DNA of 64,000 bases from Amaranthus tricolor (taxonomy: Eukaryota; Streptophyta; Magnoliopsida; Caryophyllales; Amaranthaceae). Position 1 is the stretch's first letter. Each line of letters opens with the position of its first letter. Positions 36,717-50,234 of this stretch are shown in pieces. The DNA is taken from assembly GCF_026212465.1 (NCBI RefSeq), contig NC_080050.1, forward strand, positions 5,240,084-5,304,083, given 5' to 3'. A program made the position numbers and the translations under genes. The notes under the pieces were generated by a model. The model was given only the letters and a program-made list of their open reading frames with translations. It did not search any database and was not told the origin of the DNA.

Positions 36717-37905
36717 GTTTCGTGCAAAACAAACCAAGTTTGAGCTACTTATTGCGCAAAAGTGGAAAAAACGCTTAAAAAAACCTTTAAAATAACAACT
36801 TCACACATAATTTCTAGCATATGACTATAAATTTCAAGTCTAACCCATTTAACACAATAATATATCCCAAAGAGAGTTGTGTGCCAAGTTTCGTGCAAAA
36901 CAAACCAAGTTTGAGCTACTTTATGCCCAAAAGTGGCAAAAACGCTTAAAAGCTCTTAAAATCGCAACTTAACACGTAATTTCTAGCATATGACTATGAT
37001 TTTCAATTCTAACCACTTCAATACAATAATATTTAAAAAGTAGTGTTGTGTGACAAGTTTCGTGCAAAACAAACCAGGTTTTGAACTACTTTATGCGCAA
37101 AAGTGGCAAAAACGCTTAAAAACCCTTAAAATCGCAACTTAACACGTAATTTCTAGCATTTGACATGATTTTCAATTCTAACCACTTCAATACAATAATA
37201 TATAAAAAATAGTGTTGTGTGACAAGTTTCGTGCAAAACAAACCAAGTTTGAACTACTTTATGCGCAAAAGTGGAAAAAAACGCTTAAAAAAACCTTTAA
37301 AATCGCAACTTCACACATAATTTCTAGCATATGACTATGCTTTTCAATTCTAACAACTTCAACACAATAATATATATACCAAATAGTGTGTGTGCCAAGT
37401 TTCGTGCAAAACAAACCAAGTTTGAGCTACCTTATGCGCAAAAGTGGCAAAAGCGCTTAAAAACTCTTAAAATCGCAACTTAACACGTAATTTCTAGCAT
37501 ATGACTATGATTTTAGATTCTAACCACTTCAATATAATAATATATAAAAAATAGTGTTTTGTGCCAAATTTCGTGCAAAACAAAACAAGTTTGAACTACT
37601 TTATGCGCAAAAGTGGCCAAAACGCTTAAAAACCCTTAAAATCGCAACTTAACACGTAATTCTTGCATATGACTATGAATTTCAAGTCTAACCCATTCAA
37701 CACAATAATATATACCAAATAGAGTTGTGTGCCAAGTTTCGTGCAAAACAAACATAGTTTGAGCTACTTTATGCCCAAAAGTGGCAAAAAACGCTTAAAA
37801 GCTCTTAAAATCGCAACTTAACACGTAATTTCTAGCATATGACTATAATTTTCAATTCTAACCACTTCAACGAAATTATATTTACCAAATAGTGTTGTGT
37901 GCAAT
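36717..37905 (-). repeat. 7-mer HOR, unit R1
   Basis: 1189 bp. Anchors at 36717, 36888, 37057, 37226, 37399, 37568 and 37736 give monomers of 171, 169, 169, 173, 169, 168 and 170 bp. Marks are GCTACTTATTGCGC in the first monomer, TTTAAAAAGTAG before the third and TAATTCTTGCATATG, a short deletion, in the sixth. Confidence 0.9.
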
Positions 37906-39092
37906 GTTTCGTGCAAAACAAACCAAGTTTGAGCTACTTATTGCGCAAAAGTGGAAAAAACGCTTAAAAAAACCTTTAAAATAACAACTTCACACATAAT
38001 TTCTAGCATATGACTATGAATTTCAAGTCTAACCCATTTAACACAATAATATATCCCAAAGAGAGTTGTGTGCCAAGTTTCGTGCAAAACAAACCAAGTT
38101 TGAGCTACTTTATGCCCAAAAGTGGCAAAAACGCTTAAAAGCTCTTAAAATCGCAACTTAACACGTAATTTCTAGCATATGACTATGATTTTCAATTCTA
38201 ACCACTTCAATACAATAATATTTAAAAAGTAGTGTTGTGTGACAAGTTTCGTGCAAAACAAACCAGGTTTGAACTACTTTATGCGCAAAAGTGGCAAAAA
38301 CGCTTAAAAACCCTTAAAATCGCAACTTAACACGTAATTTCTAGCATTTGACATGATTTTCAATTCTAACCACTTCAATACAATAATATATAAAAAATAG
38401 TGTTGTGTGACAAGTTTCGTGCAAAACAAACCAAGTTTGAACTACTTTATGCGCAAAAGTGGAAAAAACGCTTAAAAAAACCTTTAAAATCGCAACTTCA
38501 CACATAATTTCTAGCATATGACTATGCTTTTCAATTCTAACAACTTCAACACAATAATATATATACCAAATAGTGTTGTGTGCCAAGTTTCGTGCAAAAC
38601 AAACCAAGTTTGAGCTACCTTATGCGCAAAAGTGGCAAAAGCGCTTAAAAACTCTTAAAATCGCAACTTAACACGTAATTTCTAGCATATGACTATGATT
38701 TTAGATTCTAACCACTTCAATATAATAATATATAAAAAATAGTGTTTTGTGCCAAATTTCGTGCAAAACAAAACAAGTTTGAACTACTTTATGCGCAAAA
38801 GTGGCCAAAACGCTTAAAAACCCTTAAAATCGCAACTTAACACGTAATTCTTGCATATGACTATGAATTTCAAGTCTAACCCATTCAACACAATAATATA
38901 TACCAAATAGAGTTGTGTGCCAAGTTTCGTGCAAAACAAACATAGTTTGAGCTACTTTATGCCCAAAAGTGGCAAAAACGCTTAAAAGCTCTTAAAATCG
39001 CAACTTAACACGTAATTTCTAGCATATGACTATAATTTTCAATTCTAACCACTTCAACGAAATTATATTTACCAAATAGTGTTGTGTGCAAT
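37906..39092 (-). repeat. 7-mer HOR, unit R2
   Basis: 1187 bp with the same seven monomers in the same order as R1. A chance open frame of 88 codons at 38341-38607 recurs exactly 1187 bases on. Confidence 0.9.
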
Positions 39093-40279
39093 GTTTCGTG
39101 CAAAACAAACCAAGTTTGAGCTACTTATTGCGCAAAAGTGGAAAAAACGCTTAAAAAAACCTTTAAAATAACAACTTCACACATAATTTCTAGCATATGA
39201 CTATGAATTTCAAGTCTAACCCATTCAACACAATAATATATACCAAAGAGAGTTGTGTGCCAAGTTTCGTGCAAAACAAACCAAGTTTGAGCTACTTTAT
39301 GCCCAAAAGTGGCAAAAACGCTTAAAAGCTCTTAAAATCGCAACTTAACACGTAATTTCTAGCATATGACTATGATTTTCAATTCTAACCACTTCAATAC
39401 AATAATATTTAAAAAGTAGTGTTGTGTGACAAGTTTCGTGCAAAACAAACCAAGTTTGAACTACTTTATGCGCAAAAGTGGCAAAAACGCTTAAAAACCC
39501 TTAAAATCGCAACTTAACACGTAATTTCTAGCATTTGACATGATTTTCAATTCTAACCACTTCAATACAATAATATATAAAAAATAGTGTTGTGTGACAA
39601 GTTTCGTGCAAAACAAACCAAGTTTGAACAACTTTATGCGCAAAAGTGGAAAAAACGCTTAAAAAAACCTTTAAAATCGCAACTTCACACATAATTTCTA
39701 GCATATGACTATGCTTTTCAATTCTAACAACTTCAACACAATAATATATATACCAAATAGTGTTGTGTGCCAAGTTTCGTGCAAAACAAACCAAGTTTGA
39801 GCTACCTTATGCGCAAAAGTGGCAAAAGCGCTTAAAAACTCTTAAAATCGCAACTTAACACGTAATTTCTAGCATATGACTATGATTTTAGATTCTAACC
39901 ACTTCAATATAATAATATATAAAAAATAGTGTTTTGTGCCAAATTTCGTGCAAAACAAACCAAGTTTGAACTACTTTATGCGCAAAAGTGGCCAAAACGC
40001 TTAAAAACCCTTAAAATCGCAACTTAACACGTAATTCTTGCATATGACTATGAATTTCAAGTCTAACCCATTCAACACAATAATATATAACAAATAGAGT
40101 TGTGTGCCAAGTTTCGTGCAAAACAAACATAGTTTGAGCTACTTTATGCCCAAAAGTGGCAAAAACGCTTAAAAGCTCTTAAAATCGCAACTTAACACGT
40201 AATTTCTAGCATATGACTATGATTTTCAATTCTAACCACTTCAATACAATAATATATAAAAAGTAGTGTTGTGTGACAA
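39093..40279 (-). repeat. 7-mer HOR, unit R3
   Basis: 1187 bp. It follows R2 until the last monomer, whose end reads TTCAATACAATAATATAT and AAAAAGTAG instead of TTCAACGAAATTATATTTAC. This is the point where the 7-mer class ends and the short-HOR class starts. Confidence 0.88.
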
Positions 40280-40782
40280 GTTTCGTGCAAAACAAACCAA
40301 GTTTGAACTACTTTATGCGCAAAAGTGGCAAAAACGCTTAAAAACCCTTAAAATCGCAACTTAACACGTAATTTCTAGCATGTGACATGATTTTCAATTC
40401 TAACCACTTCAATACAATAATATATAAAAAATATTGTTGTGTGACAAGTTTCGTGCAAAACAAACCAAGTTTGAACTACTTTATGCGCAAAAGTGGCAAA
40501 AACGCTTAAAAACCCTTAAAATCGCAACATAACACGTAATTTCTAGCATATGACTAATTTCAATTCTAACCCATTCAACACAATAATATATACCAAATAG
40601 TGTTGTGTGCCAAGTTTCGTGCAAAACAAACCTAGTTTTAGCTACTTTAAGCGCAAAAGTTGAAAAAATGCTTAAAAACCCTTATAATCACAACTTAACA
40701 CGTAATTTCTAGCATATGACTATAATTTTCAATTCTAACCACTTCAACGAAATTATATTTACCAAATAGTGTTGTGTGCAAT
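40280..40782 (-). repeat. Transition, three monomers
   Basis: 503 bp. An epsilon-like monomer (GCATGTGACATG), a gamma monomer (GCAACATAACACG and GACTAATTTC) and a delta monomer (TTAAGCGCAAAAGTTG, TTATAATC). It bridges the 7-mer units and the short HORs. Confidence 0.85.
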
Positions 40783-43700
40783 GTTTCGTGCAAAACAAAC
40801 CAAGTTTGAGCTACTTTTTGCGCAAAAGTGGAAAAAACGCTTAAAAAAACCTTTAAAATAGCAACTTCACACATAATTTCTAGCATATGACTATGCTTTT
40901 CAATTCTAACAACTTCAACACAATAATATATACCAAATAGTGTTGTGTGCCAAGTTTCGTGCAAAACAAACCAAGTTTGAGCTACTTTATGCGCAAAAGT
41001 GGCAAAAACGCTTAAAAACTCTTAAAATCGCAACTTAAAACGTAATTTCTAGCATATGACTATGATTTTCAATTCTAACCACTTCAATACAATAATATAT
41101 AAAAAATAGTGTTGTGTGACAAGTTTCGTGCAAAACAAACCAAGTTTGAACTACTTTATGCGCAAAAGTGGCAAAAACGCTTAAAAACCCTTAAAATCGC
41201 AACATAACACGTAATTTCTAGCATATGATTAATTTCAATTCTAACCCATTCAACACAATAATAGATACCAAATAGTGTTGTGTGCCAAGTTTCGTGCAAA
41301 ACAAACCAAGTTTGAGCTACTTTAAGCGCAAAAGTTGAAAAAAACGCTTAAAAACCCTTATAATCGCAACTTAACACGTAATTTCTAGCATATGACTATA
41401 ATTTTCAATTCTAACCACTTCAACGAAATTATATTTACCAAATAGTGTTGTGTGCAATGTGTCGTGCAAAACAAAACCAAGTTTGAGCTACTTTTTGCGC
41501 AAAAGTGGAAAAAACGCTTAAAAAAACCTTTAAAATAGCAACTTCACACATAATTTCTAGCATATGACTATGAATTTCAAGTCTAACCCATTCAACACAA
41601 TAATATATACCAAATAGAGTTGTGTGCCAAGTTTCGTGCAAAACAAACCAAGTTTGAGCTACTTTATGCCCAAAAGTGGCAAAAACGCTTAAAAGCTCTT
41701 AAAATCGCAACTTAACACGTAATTTCTAGCATATGACTATGATTTTCAATTCTAACCACTTCAATACAATAATATATAAAAAGTAGTGTTGTGTGACAAG
41801 TTTCGTGCAAAACAAACCAAGTTTGAACTACTTTATGCGCAAAAGTGGCAAAAACGCTTAAAAACCCTTAAAATCGCAACTTAACACGTAATTTCTAGCA
41901 TGTGACATGATTTTCAATTCTAACCACTTCAATACAATAATATATAAAAAATAGTGTTGTGTGACAAGTTTCGTGCAAAACAAACCAAGTTTGAACTACT
42001 TTATGCGCAAAAGTGGCAAAAAACGCTTAAAAACCCTTAAAATCGCAACATAACACGTAATTTCTAGCATATGACTAATTTCAATTCTAACCCATTCAAC
42101 ACAATAATATATACCAAATAGTGTTGTATGCCAAGTTTCATGCAAAACAAACCAAGTTTTAGCTACTTTAAGCGCAAAAGTTGAAAAAATGCTTAAAAAC
42201 CCTTATAATCACAACTTAACACGTAATTTCTAGCATATGACTATAATTTTCAATTCTAACCACTTCAACGAAATTATATTTACCAAATAGTGTTGTGTGC
42301 AATGTTTCGTGCAAAACAAACCAAGTTTGAGCTACTTTTTGCGCAAAAGTGGAAAAAACGCTTAAAAAAACCTTTAAAATAGCAACTTCACACATAATTT
42401 CTAGCATATGACTATGATTTTCAATTCTAACCACTTCAATACAATAATATATAAAAAGTAGTGTTGTGTGACAAGTTTCGTGCAAAACAAACCAAGTTTG
42501 AACTACTTTATGCGCAAAAGTGGCAAAAAACGCTTAAAAACCCTTAAAATCGCAACTTAACACGTAATTTCTAGCATGTGACATGATTTTCAATTCTAAC
42601 CACTTCAATACAATAATATATAAAAAGTAGTGTTGTGTGACAAGTTTCGTGCAAAACAAACCTAGTTTGAACTACTTTATGCGCAAAAGTGGCAAAAACG
42701 CTTAAAAACCCTTAAAATCGCAACATAACACGTAATTTCTAGCATATGAGTAATTTCAATTCTAACCCATTCAACACAATAATATATACCAAATAGTGTT
42801 GTGTGCCAAGTTTCGTGCAAAACAAACCCAGTTTTAGCTACTTTAAGCGCAAAAGTTGAAAAAACGCTTAAAAACCCTTATAATCACAACTTAACACGTA
42901 ATTTCTAGCATATGACTATAATTTTCAATTCTAACCACTTCAACGAAATTATATTTACCAAATAGTGTTGTGTGCAATGTTTCGTGCAAAACAAACCAAG
43001 TTTGAGCTACTTTTTGCGCAAAAGTGGAAAAAACGCTTAAAAAAACCTTTAAAATAGCAACTTCACACATAATTTCTAGCATATGACTATGAATTTCAAG
43101 TCTAACCCATTCAACACAATAATATATACCAAATAGAGTTGTGTGCCAAGTTTCGTGCAAAACAAACCAAGTTTGAGCTACTTCATGCCCAAAAGTGGCA
43201 AAAACGCTTAAAAGCTCTTAAAATCGCAACTTAACACGTAATTTCTAGCATATGACTATGATTTTCAATTCTAACCACTTCAATACAATAATATATAAAA
43301 AGTAGTGTTGTGTGACAAGTTTCGTGCAAAACAAACCAAGTTTGAACTACTTTATGCGCAAAAGTGGCAAAAACGCTTAAAAACCCTTAAAATCGCAACT
43401 TAACACGTAATTTCAAGCATGTGACATGATTTTCAATTCTAACCACTTCAATACAATAATATATAAAAAATAGTGTTGTGTGACAAGTTTCGTGCAAAAC
43501 AAACCAAGTTTAAACTACTTTATGCGCAAAAGTGGCAAAAACGCTTAAAAACCCTTAAAATCGCAACATAACACGTAATTTCTAGCATATGACTAATTTC
43601 AATTCTAACCCATTCAACAAAATAATATATACCAAATAGTGTTGTGTGCAAAGTTTCGTGCAAAACAAACCAAGTTTGCTACTTTAAGCGCAAAAGTTGA

Positions 43701-45338
43701 AAAAACGCTTAAAAACCCTTATAATCGCAACTTAACACGTAATTTCTAGCATATGACTATAATTTTCAATTCTAACCACTTCAACGAAATTATATTTACC
43801 AAATAGTGTTGTGTGCAATGTTTCGTGCAAAACAAACCAAGTTTGAGCTACTTTTTGCGCAAAAGTGGAAAAAACGCTTAAAAAAACCTTTAAAATAGCA
43901 ACTTCACACATAATTTCTAGCATATGACTATGCTTTTCAATTCTAACAACTTCAACACAATAATATATACCAAATAGTGTTGTGTGCCAAGTTTCGTGCA
44001 AAACAAACCAAGTTTGAGCCACTTTATGCGCAAAAGTGGCAAAAACGCTTAAAAACTCTTAAAATCGCAACTTAACACGTAATTTCTAGCATGTGACATG
44101 ATTTTCAATTCTAACCACTTCAATACAATAATATATAAAAAGTAGTGTTGTGTGACAAGTTTCGTGCAAAACAAACCAAGTTTGAACTACTTTATGCGCA
44201 AAAGTGGCAAAAACGCTTAAAAACCCTTAAAATCGCAACTTAACACGTAATTTCTAGCATGTGACATGATTTTCAATTCTAACCACTTCAATACAATAAT
44301 ATATAAAAAATAGTGTTGTGTGACAAGTTTCGTGCAAAACAAACCAAGTTTGAACTACTTTATGCGCAAAAGTGGCAAAAACGCTTAAAAACCCTTAAAA
44401 TCGCAACATAACACGTAATTTCTAGCATATGACTAATTTCAATTCTAACCCATTCAACACAATAATATATACCAAATAGTGTTGTGTGCCAAGTTTCATG
44501 CAAAACAAACCAAGTTTGAGCTACTTTAAGCGCAAAAGTTGAAAAAAACGCTTAAAAACCCTTATAATCGCAACTTAACACGTAATTTCTAGCATATGAC
44601 TATAATTTTCAATTCTAACCACTTCAACGAAATTATATTTACCAAATAGTGTTGTGTGCAATGTTTCGTGCAAAACAAACCAAGTTTGAGCTACTTTTTG
44701 CGCAAAAGTGGAAAAAACGCTTAAAAAAACCTTTAAAATAGCAACTTCACACATAATTTCTAGCATATGACTATGCTTTTCAATTCTAACAACTTCAACA
44801 CAATAATATATACCAAATAGTGTTGTGTGCCAAGTTTCGTGCAAAAACAAACCAAAATTGAGCTACTTTATGCGCAAAAGTGGCAAAAACGCTTAAAAAC
44901 TCTTAAAATCGCAACTTAACACGTAATTTCTAGCATATGACTATGATTTTCAATTCTAACCACTTCAATACAATAATATATAAAAAATAGTGTTGTGTGA
45001 CAAGTTTCGTGCAAAACAAACCAAGTTTGAACTACTTTATGCGCAATAGTGGCAAAAACGCTTAAAAACCCTTAAAATCGCAACATAAGACGTAATTTCT
45101 AGCATATGACTAATTTCAATTCTAACCCATTCAACACAATAATATATACCAAATAGTGTTGTGTGCCAAGTTTCGTGCAAAACAAACCAAGTTTGAGCTA
45201 CTTTAAGCATAAAAGTTGAAAAAACGCTTAAAAACCCTTATAATCGCAACTTAACACGTAATTTCTAGCATATGACTATAATTTTCAATTCTAACCACTT
45301 CAACGAAATTATATTTACCAAATAGTGTTGTGTGTAAT
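40783..45338 (-). repeat. Short-HOR run: 4-5-4-5-5-4 monomers
   Basis: Blocks open with alpha at 40783, 41459, 42304, 42979, 43820 and 44663, giving 676, 845, 675, 841, 843 and 676 bp. The 5-mers add an epsilon monomer marked GCATGTGACATG. The alpha at 41459 reads TGTGTCGTGC. The 42979 block has CTTCATGCCC and TTTCAAGCATG, marks shared with 61027-62712. The alpha at 45339, which opens the next run, reads GTGTAATG. Confidence 0.88.
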
Positions 45339-45844
45339 GTTTCGTGCAAAACAAACCAAGTTTGAGCTACTTTTTGCGCAAAAGTGGAAAAAACGCTTAA
45401 AAAAACCTTTAAAATAGCAACTTCACACATAATTTCTAGCATATGACTATGAATTTCAAGTCTAACCCATTCAACACAATAATATATACCAAATAGAGTT
45501 GTGTGCCAAGTTTCGTGCAAAACAAACCAAGTTTGAACTACTTTATGCGCAAAAGTGGCAAAAACGCTTAAAAACCCTTAAAATCGCAACATAACACGTA
45601 ATTTCTAGCATATGACTAATTTCAATTCTAACCCATTCAACACAATAATATATACCAAATAGTGTTGTGTGCCAAGTTTCGTGCAAAACAAACCAAGTTT
45701 GAGCTACTTTAAGCGCAAAAGTTGAAAAAACGCTTAAAAACCCTTATAATCGCAACTTAACACGTAATTTCTAGCATATGACTATAATTTTCAATTCTAA
45801 CCACTTCAACGAAATTATATTTACCAAATAGTGTTGTGTGCAAT
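45339..45844 (-). repeat. 3-mer HOR alpha-gamma-delta
   Basis: 506 bp. Beta is absent. The first monomer is alpha with an end reading GAATTTCAAGTCTAACCC and ATAGAGTTGTG, a variant borrowed from the 7-mer class. Confidence 0.87.
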
Positions 45845-47028
45845 GTTTCGTGCAAAACAAACCAAGTTTGAGCTACTTTTTGCGCAAAAGTGGAAAAAAC
45901 GCTTAAAAAAACCTTTAAAATAGCAACTTCACACATAATTTCTAGCATATGACTATGAATTTCAAGTCTAACCCATTCAACACAATAATATATACCAAAT
46001 AGTGTTGTGTGACAAGTTTCGTGCAAAACAAACCAAGTTTGAACTACTTTATGCGCAAAAGTGGCAAAAACGCTTAAAAACCCTTAAAATCGCAACATAA
46101 CACGTAATTTCTAGCATATGACTAATTTCAATTCTAACCCATTCAACACAATAATATATACCAAATAGTGTTGTGTGCCAAGTTTCATGCAAAACAAACC
46201 AAGTTTGAGCCACTTTAAGCGCAAAAGTTGAAAAAAACGCTTAAAAACCCTTATAATCGCAACTTAACACGTAATTTCTAGCATATGACTATAATTTTCA
46301 ATTCTAACCACTTCAACGAAATTATATTTACCAAATAGTGTTGTGTGCAATGTTTCGTGCAAAACAAACCAAGTTTGAGCTACTTTTTGCGCAAAAGTGG
46401 AAAAAACGCTTAAAAAAACCTTTAAAATAGCAACTTCACACATAATTTCTAGCATATGACTATGCTTTTCAATTCTAACAACTTCAACACAATAATATAT
46501 ACCAAATAGTGTTGTGTGCCAAGTTTCGTGCAAAACAAACCAAGTTTGAGCTACTTTATGCGCAAAAGTGGCAAAAACGCTTAAAAACTCTTAAAATCGC
46601 AACTTAACACGTAATTTCTAGCATATGACTATGATTTTCAATTCTAACCACTTCAATACAATAATATATAAAAAATAGTGTTGTGTGACAAGTTTCGTGC
46701 AAAACAAACCAAGTTTGAACTACTTTATGCGCAAAAGTGGCAAAAAACGCTTAAAAACCCTTAAAATCGCAACATAACACGTAATTTCTAGCATATGACT
46801 AATTTCAATTCTAACCCATTCAACACAATAATATATACCAAATAGTGTTGTGTGCCAAGTTTCGTGCAAAACAAACCAAGTTTGAGCTACTTTAAGCGCA
46901 AAAGTTGAAAAAAACGCTTAAAAACCCTTATAATCGCAACTTAACACGTAATTTCTAGCATATGACTACAATTTTCAATTCTAACCACTTCAACGAAATT
47001 ATATTTACCAAATAGTGTTGTGTGCAAT
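45845..47028 (-). repeat. 3+4 composite HOR, copy 1
   Basis: 1184 bp: a 3-mer (45845-46351) followed by a 4-mer (46352-47028). The same pair follows at 47029-48210, so here the real period is seven monomers made of two short HORs. Confidence 0.87.
46352..47028 (-). repeat. 4-mer HOR, reference alpha-beta-gamma-delta
   Basis: 677 bp. Alpha 46352-46522: GCTACTTTTTGCGC, GTGGAAAAAACG, AAACCTTTAAAATAGC, CTTCACACATAAT. Beta 46523-46691: TTTATGCGCAAAAGTGGC, AAACTCTTAAAATCGC. Gamma 46692-46858: follows GTGTGACAA, has TTGAACTAC, GCAACATAACACG and GACTAATTTC. Delta 46859-47028: TTAAGCGCAAAAGTTG, CCCTTATAATC and CAACGAAATTATATTTACC. This is the commonest short HOR of the right array. Confidence 0.9.
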
Positions 47029-48210
47029 GTTTCGTGCAAAACAAACCAAGTTTGAGCTACTTTTTGCGCAAAAGTGGAAAAAACGCTTAAAAAAACCTTT
47101 AAAATAGCAACTTCACACATAATTTCTAGCATATGACTATGAATTTCAAGTCTAACCCATTCAACACAATAATATATACCAAATAGTGTTGTGTGACAAG
47201 TTTCGTGCAAAACAAACCAAGTTTGAACTACTTTATGCGCAAAAGTGGCAAAAACGCTTAAAAACCCTTAAAATCGCAACATAACACGTAATTTCTAGCA
47301 TATGACTAATTTCAATTCTAACCCATTCAACACAATAATATATACCAAATAGTGTTGTGTGCCAAGTTTCGTGCAAAACAAACCAAGTTTGAGCTACTTT
47401 AAGCGCAAAAGTTGAAAAAACGCTTAAAAACCCTTATAATCGCAACTTAACACGTAATTTCTAGCATATGACTATAATTTTCAATTCTAACCACTTCAAC
47501 GAAATTATATTTACCAAATAGTGTTGTGTGCAATGTTTCGTGCAAAACAAACCAAGTTTGAGCTACTTTTTGCGCAAAAGTGGAAAAAACGCTTAAAAAA
47601 ACCTTTAAAATAGCAACTTCACACATAATTTCTAGCATATGACTATGCTTTTCAATTCTAACAACTTCAACACAATAATATATACCAAATAGTGTTGTGT
47701 GCCAAGTTTCGTGCAAAACAAACCAAGTTTGAGCTACTTTATGCGCAAAAGTGGCAAAAACGCTTAAAAACTCTTAAAATCGCAACTTAACACGTAATTT
47801 CTAGCATATGACTATGATTTTCAATTCTAACCACTTCAATACAATAATATATAAAAAATAGTGTTGTGTGACAAGTTTCGTGCAAAACAAACCAAGTTTG
47901 AACTACTTTATGCGCAAAAGTGGCAAAAACGCTTAAAAACCCTTAAAATCGCAACATAACACGTAATTTCTAGCATATGACTAATTTCAATTCTAACCCA
48001 TTCAACACAATAATATATACCAAATAGTGTTGTGTGCCAAGTTTCGTGCAAAACAAACCAAGTTTGAGCTACTTTAAGCGCAAAAGTTGAAAAAAACGCT
48101 TAAAAACCCTTATAATCGCAACTTAACACGTAATTTCTAGCATATGACTATAATTTTCAATTCTAACCACTTCAACGAAATTATATTTACCAAATAGTGT
48201 TGTGTGCAAT
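47029..48210 (-). repeat. 3+4 composite HOR, copy 2
   Basis: 1182 bp: a 3-mer (47029-47534) followed by a 4-mer (47535-48210), aligned with copy 1 almost base for base. The delta end just before this copy has GACTACAATTTTC near 46965, a private change. Confidence 0.87.
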
Positions 48211-50234
48211 GTTTCGTGCAAAACAAACCAAGTTTGAGCTACTTTTTGCGCAAAAGTGGAAAAAACGCTTAAAAAAACCTTTAAAATAGCAACTTCACAC
48301 ATAATTTCTAGCATATGACTATGAATTTCAAGTCTAACCCATTCAACACAATAATATATACCAAATAGTGTTGTGTGACAAGTTTCGTGCAAAACAAACC
48401 AAGTTTGAACTACTTTATGCGCAAAAGTGGCAAAAACGCTTAAAAACCCTTAAAATCGCAACATAACACGTAATTTCTAGCATATGACTAATTTCAATTC
48501 TAACCCATTCAACACAATAATATATACCAAATAGTGTTGTGTGCCAAGTTTCGTGCAAAACAAACCAAGTTTGAGCTACTTTAAGCGCAAAAGTTGAAAA
48601 AAACGCTTAAAAACCCTTATAATCGCAACTTAACACGTAATTTCTAGCATATGACTATAATTTTCAATTCTAACCACTTCAACGAAATTATATTTACCAA
48701 ATAGTGTTGTGTGCAATGTTTCGTGCAAAACAAACCAAGTTTGAGCTACTTTTTGCGCAAAAGTGGAAAAAACGCTTAAAAAAACCTTTAAAATAGCAAC
48801 TTCACACATAATTTCTAGCATATGACTATGATTTTCAATTCTAACCACTTCAATACAATAATATATAAAAAGTAGTGTTGTGTGACAAGTTTCGTGCAAA
48901 ACAAACCAAGTTTGAACTACTTTATGCGCAAAAGTGGCAAAAACGCTTAAAAACCCTTAAAATCGCAACATAACACGTAATTTCTAGCATATGACTAATT
49001 TCAATTCTAACCCATTCAACACAATAATATATACCAAATAGTGTTGTGTGCCAAGTTTCATGCAAAACAAACCAAGTTTGAGCTACTTTAAGCGCAAAAG
49101 TTGAAAAAACGCTAAAAAACCCTTATAATCGCAACTTAACACGTAATTTCTAGCATATGACTATAATTTTCAATTCTAACCACTTCAACGAAATTATATT
49201 TACCAAATAGTGTTGTGTGCAATGTTTCGTGCAAAACAAACCAAGTTTGAGCTACTTTTTGCGCAAAAGTGGAAAAAAACGCTTAAAAAAACCTTTAAAA
49301 TAGCAACTTCACACATAATTTCTAGCATATGACTATGATTTTCATTTCTAACCACTTCAATACAATAATATATAAAAAGTAGTGTTGTGTGACAAGTTTC
49401 GTGCAAAACAAACCAAGTTTGAACTACTTTATGCGCAAAAGTGGCAAAAACGCTTAAAAACCCTTAAAATCGCAACATAACACGTAATTTCTAGCATATG
49501 ACTAATTTCAATTCTAACCCATTCAACACAATAATATATACCAAATAGTGTTGTGTGCCAAGTTTCGTGCAAAACAAACCAAGTTTGAGCTACTTTAAGC
49601 GCAAAAGTTGAAAAAAACGCTTAAAAACCCTTATAATCGCAACTTAACACGTAATTTCTAGCATGTGACATGATTTTCAATTCTAACCACTTCAATACAA
49701 TAATATATAAAAAGTAGTGTTGTGTGACAAGTTTCGTGCAAAACAAACCAAGTTTGAACTACTTTATGCGCAAAAGTGGCAAAAACGCTTAAAAACCCTT
49801 AAAATCGCAACTTAACACGTAATTTCTAGCATGTGACATGATTTTCAATTCTAACCACTTCAATACAATAATATATAAAAAATAGTGTTGTGTGACAAGT
49901 TTCGTGCAAAACAAACCAAGTTTGAACTACTTTATGCGCAAAAGTGGCAAAAACGCTTAAAAACCCTTAAAATCGCAACATAACACGTAATTTCTAGCAT
50001 ATGACTAATTTCAATTCTAACCCATTCAACACAATAATATATACCAAATAGTGTTGTGTGCCAAGTTTCATGCAAAACAAACCAAGTTTGAGCTACTTTA
50101 AGCGCAAAAGTTGAAAAAAACGCTTAAAAACCCTTATAATCGCAACTTAACACGTAATTTCTAGCATATGACTATAATTTTCAATTCTAACCACTTCAAC
50201 GAAATTATATTTACCAAATAGTGTTGTGTGCAAT
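48211..50234 (-). repeat. Short-HOR run: 3-3-6 monomers
   Basis: Blocks at 48211, 48718 and 49224, giving 507, 506 and 1011 bp. The 6-mer contains two epsilon monomers (GCATGTGACATG near 49661 and 49830). Its alpha ends with TTTTCATTTCTAACC, a variant that also occurs near 53050, 57095 and 59800. Confidence 0.87.
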
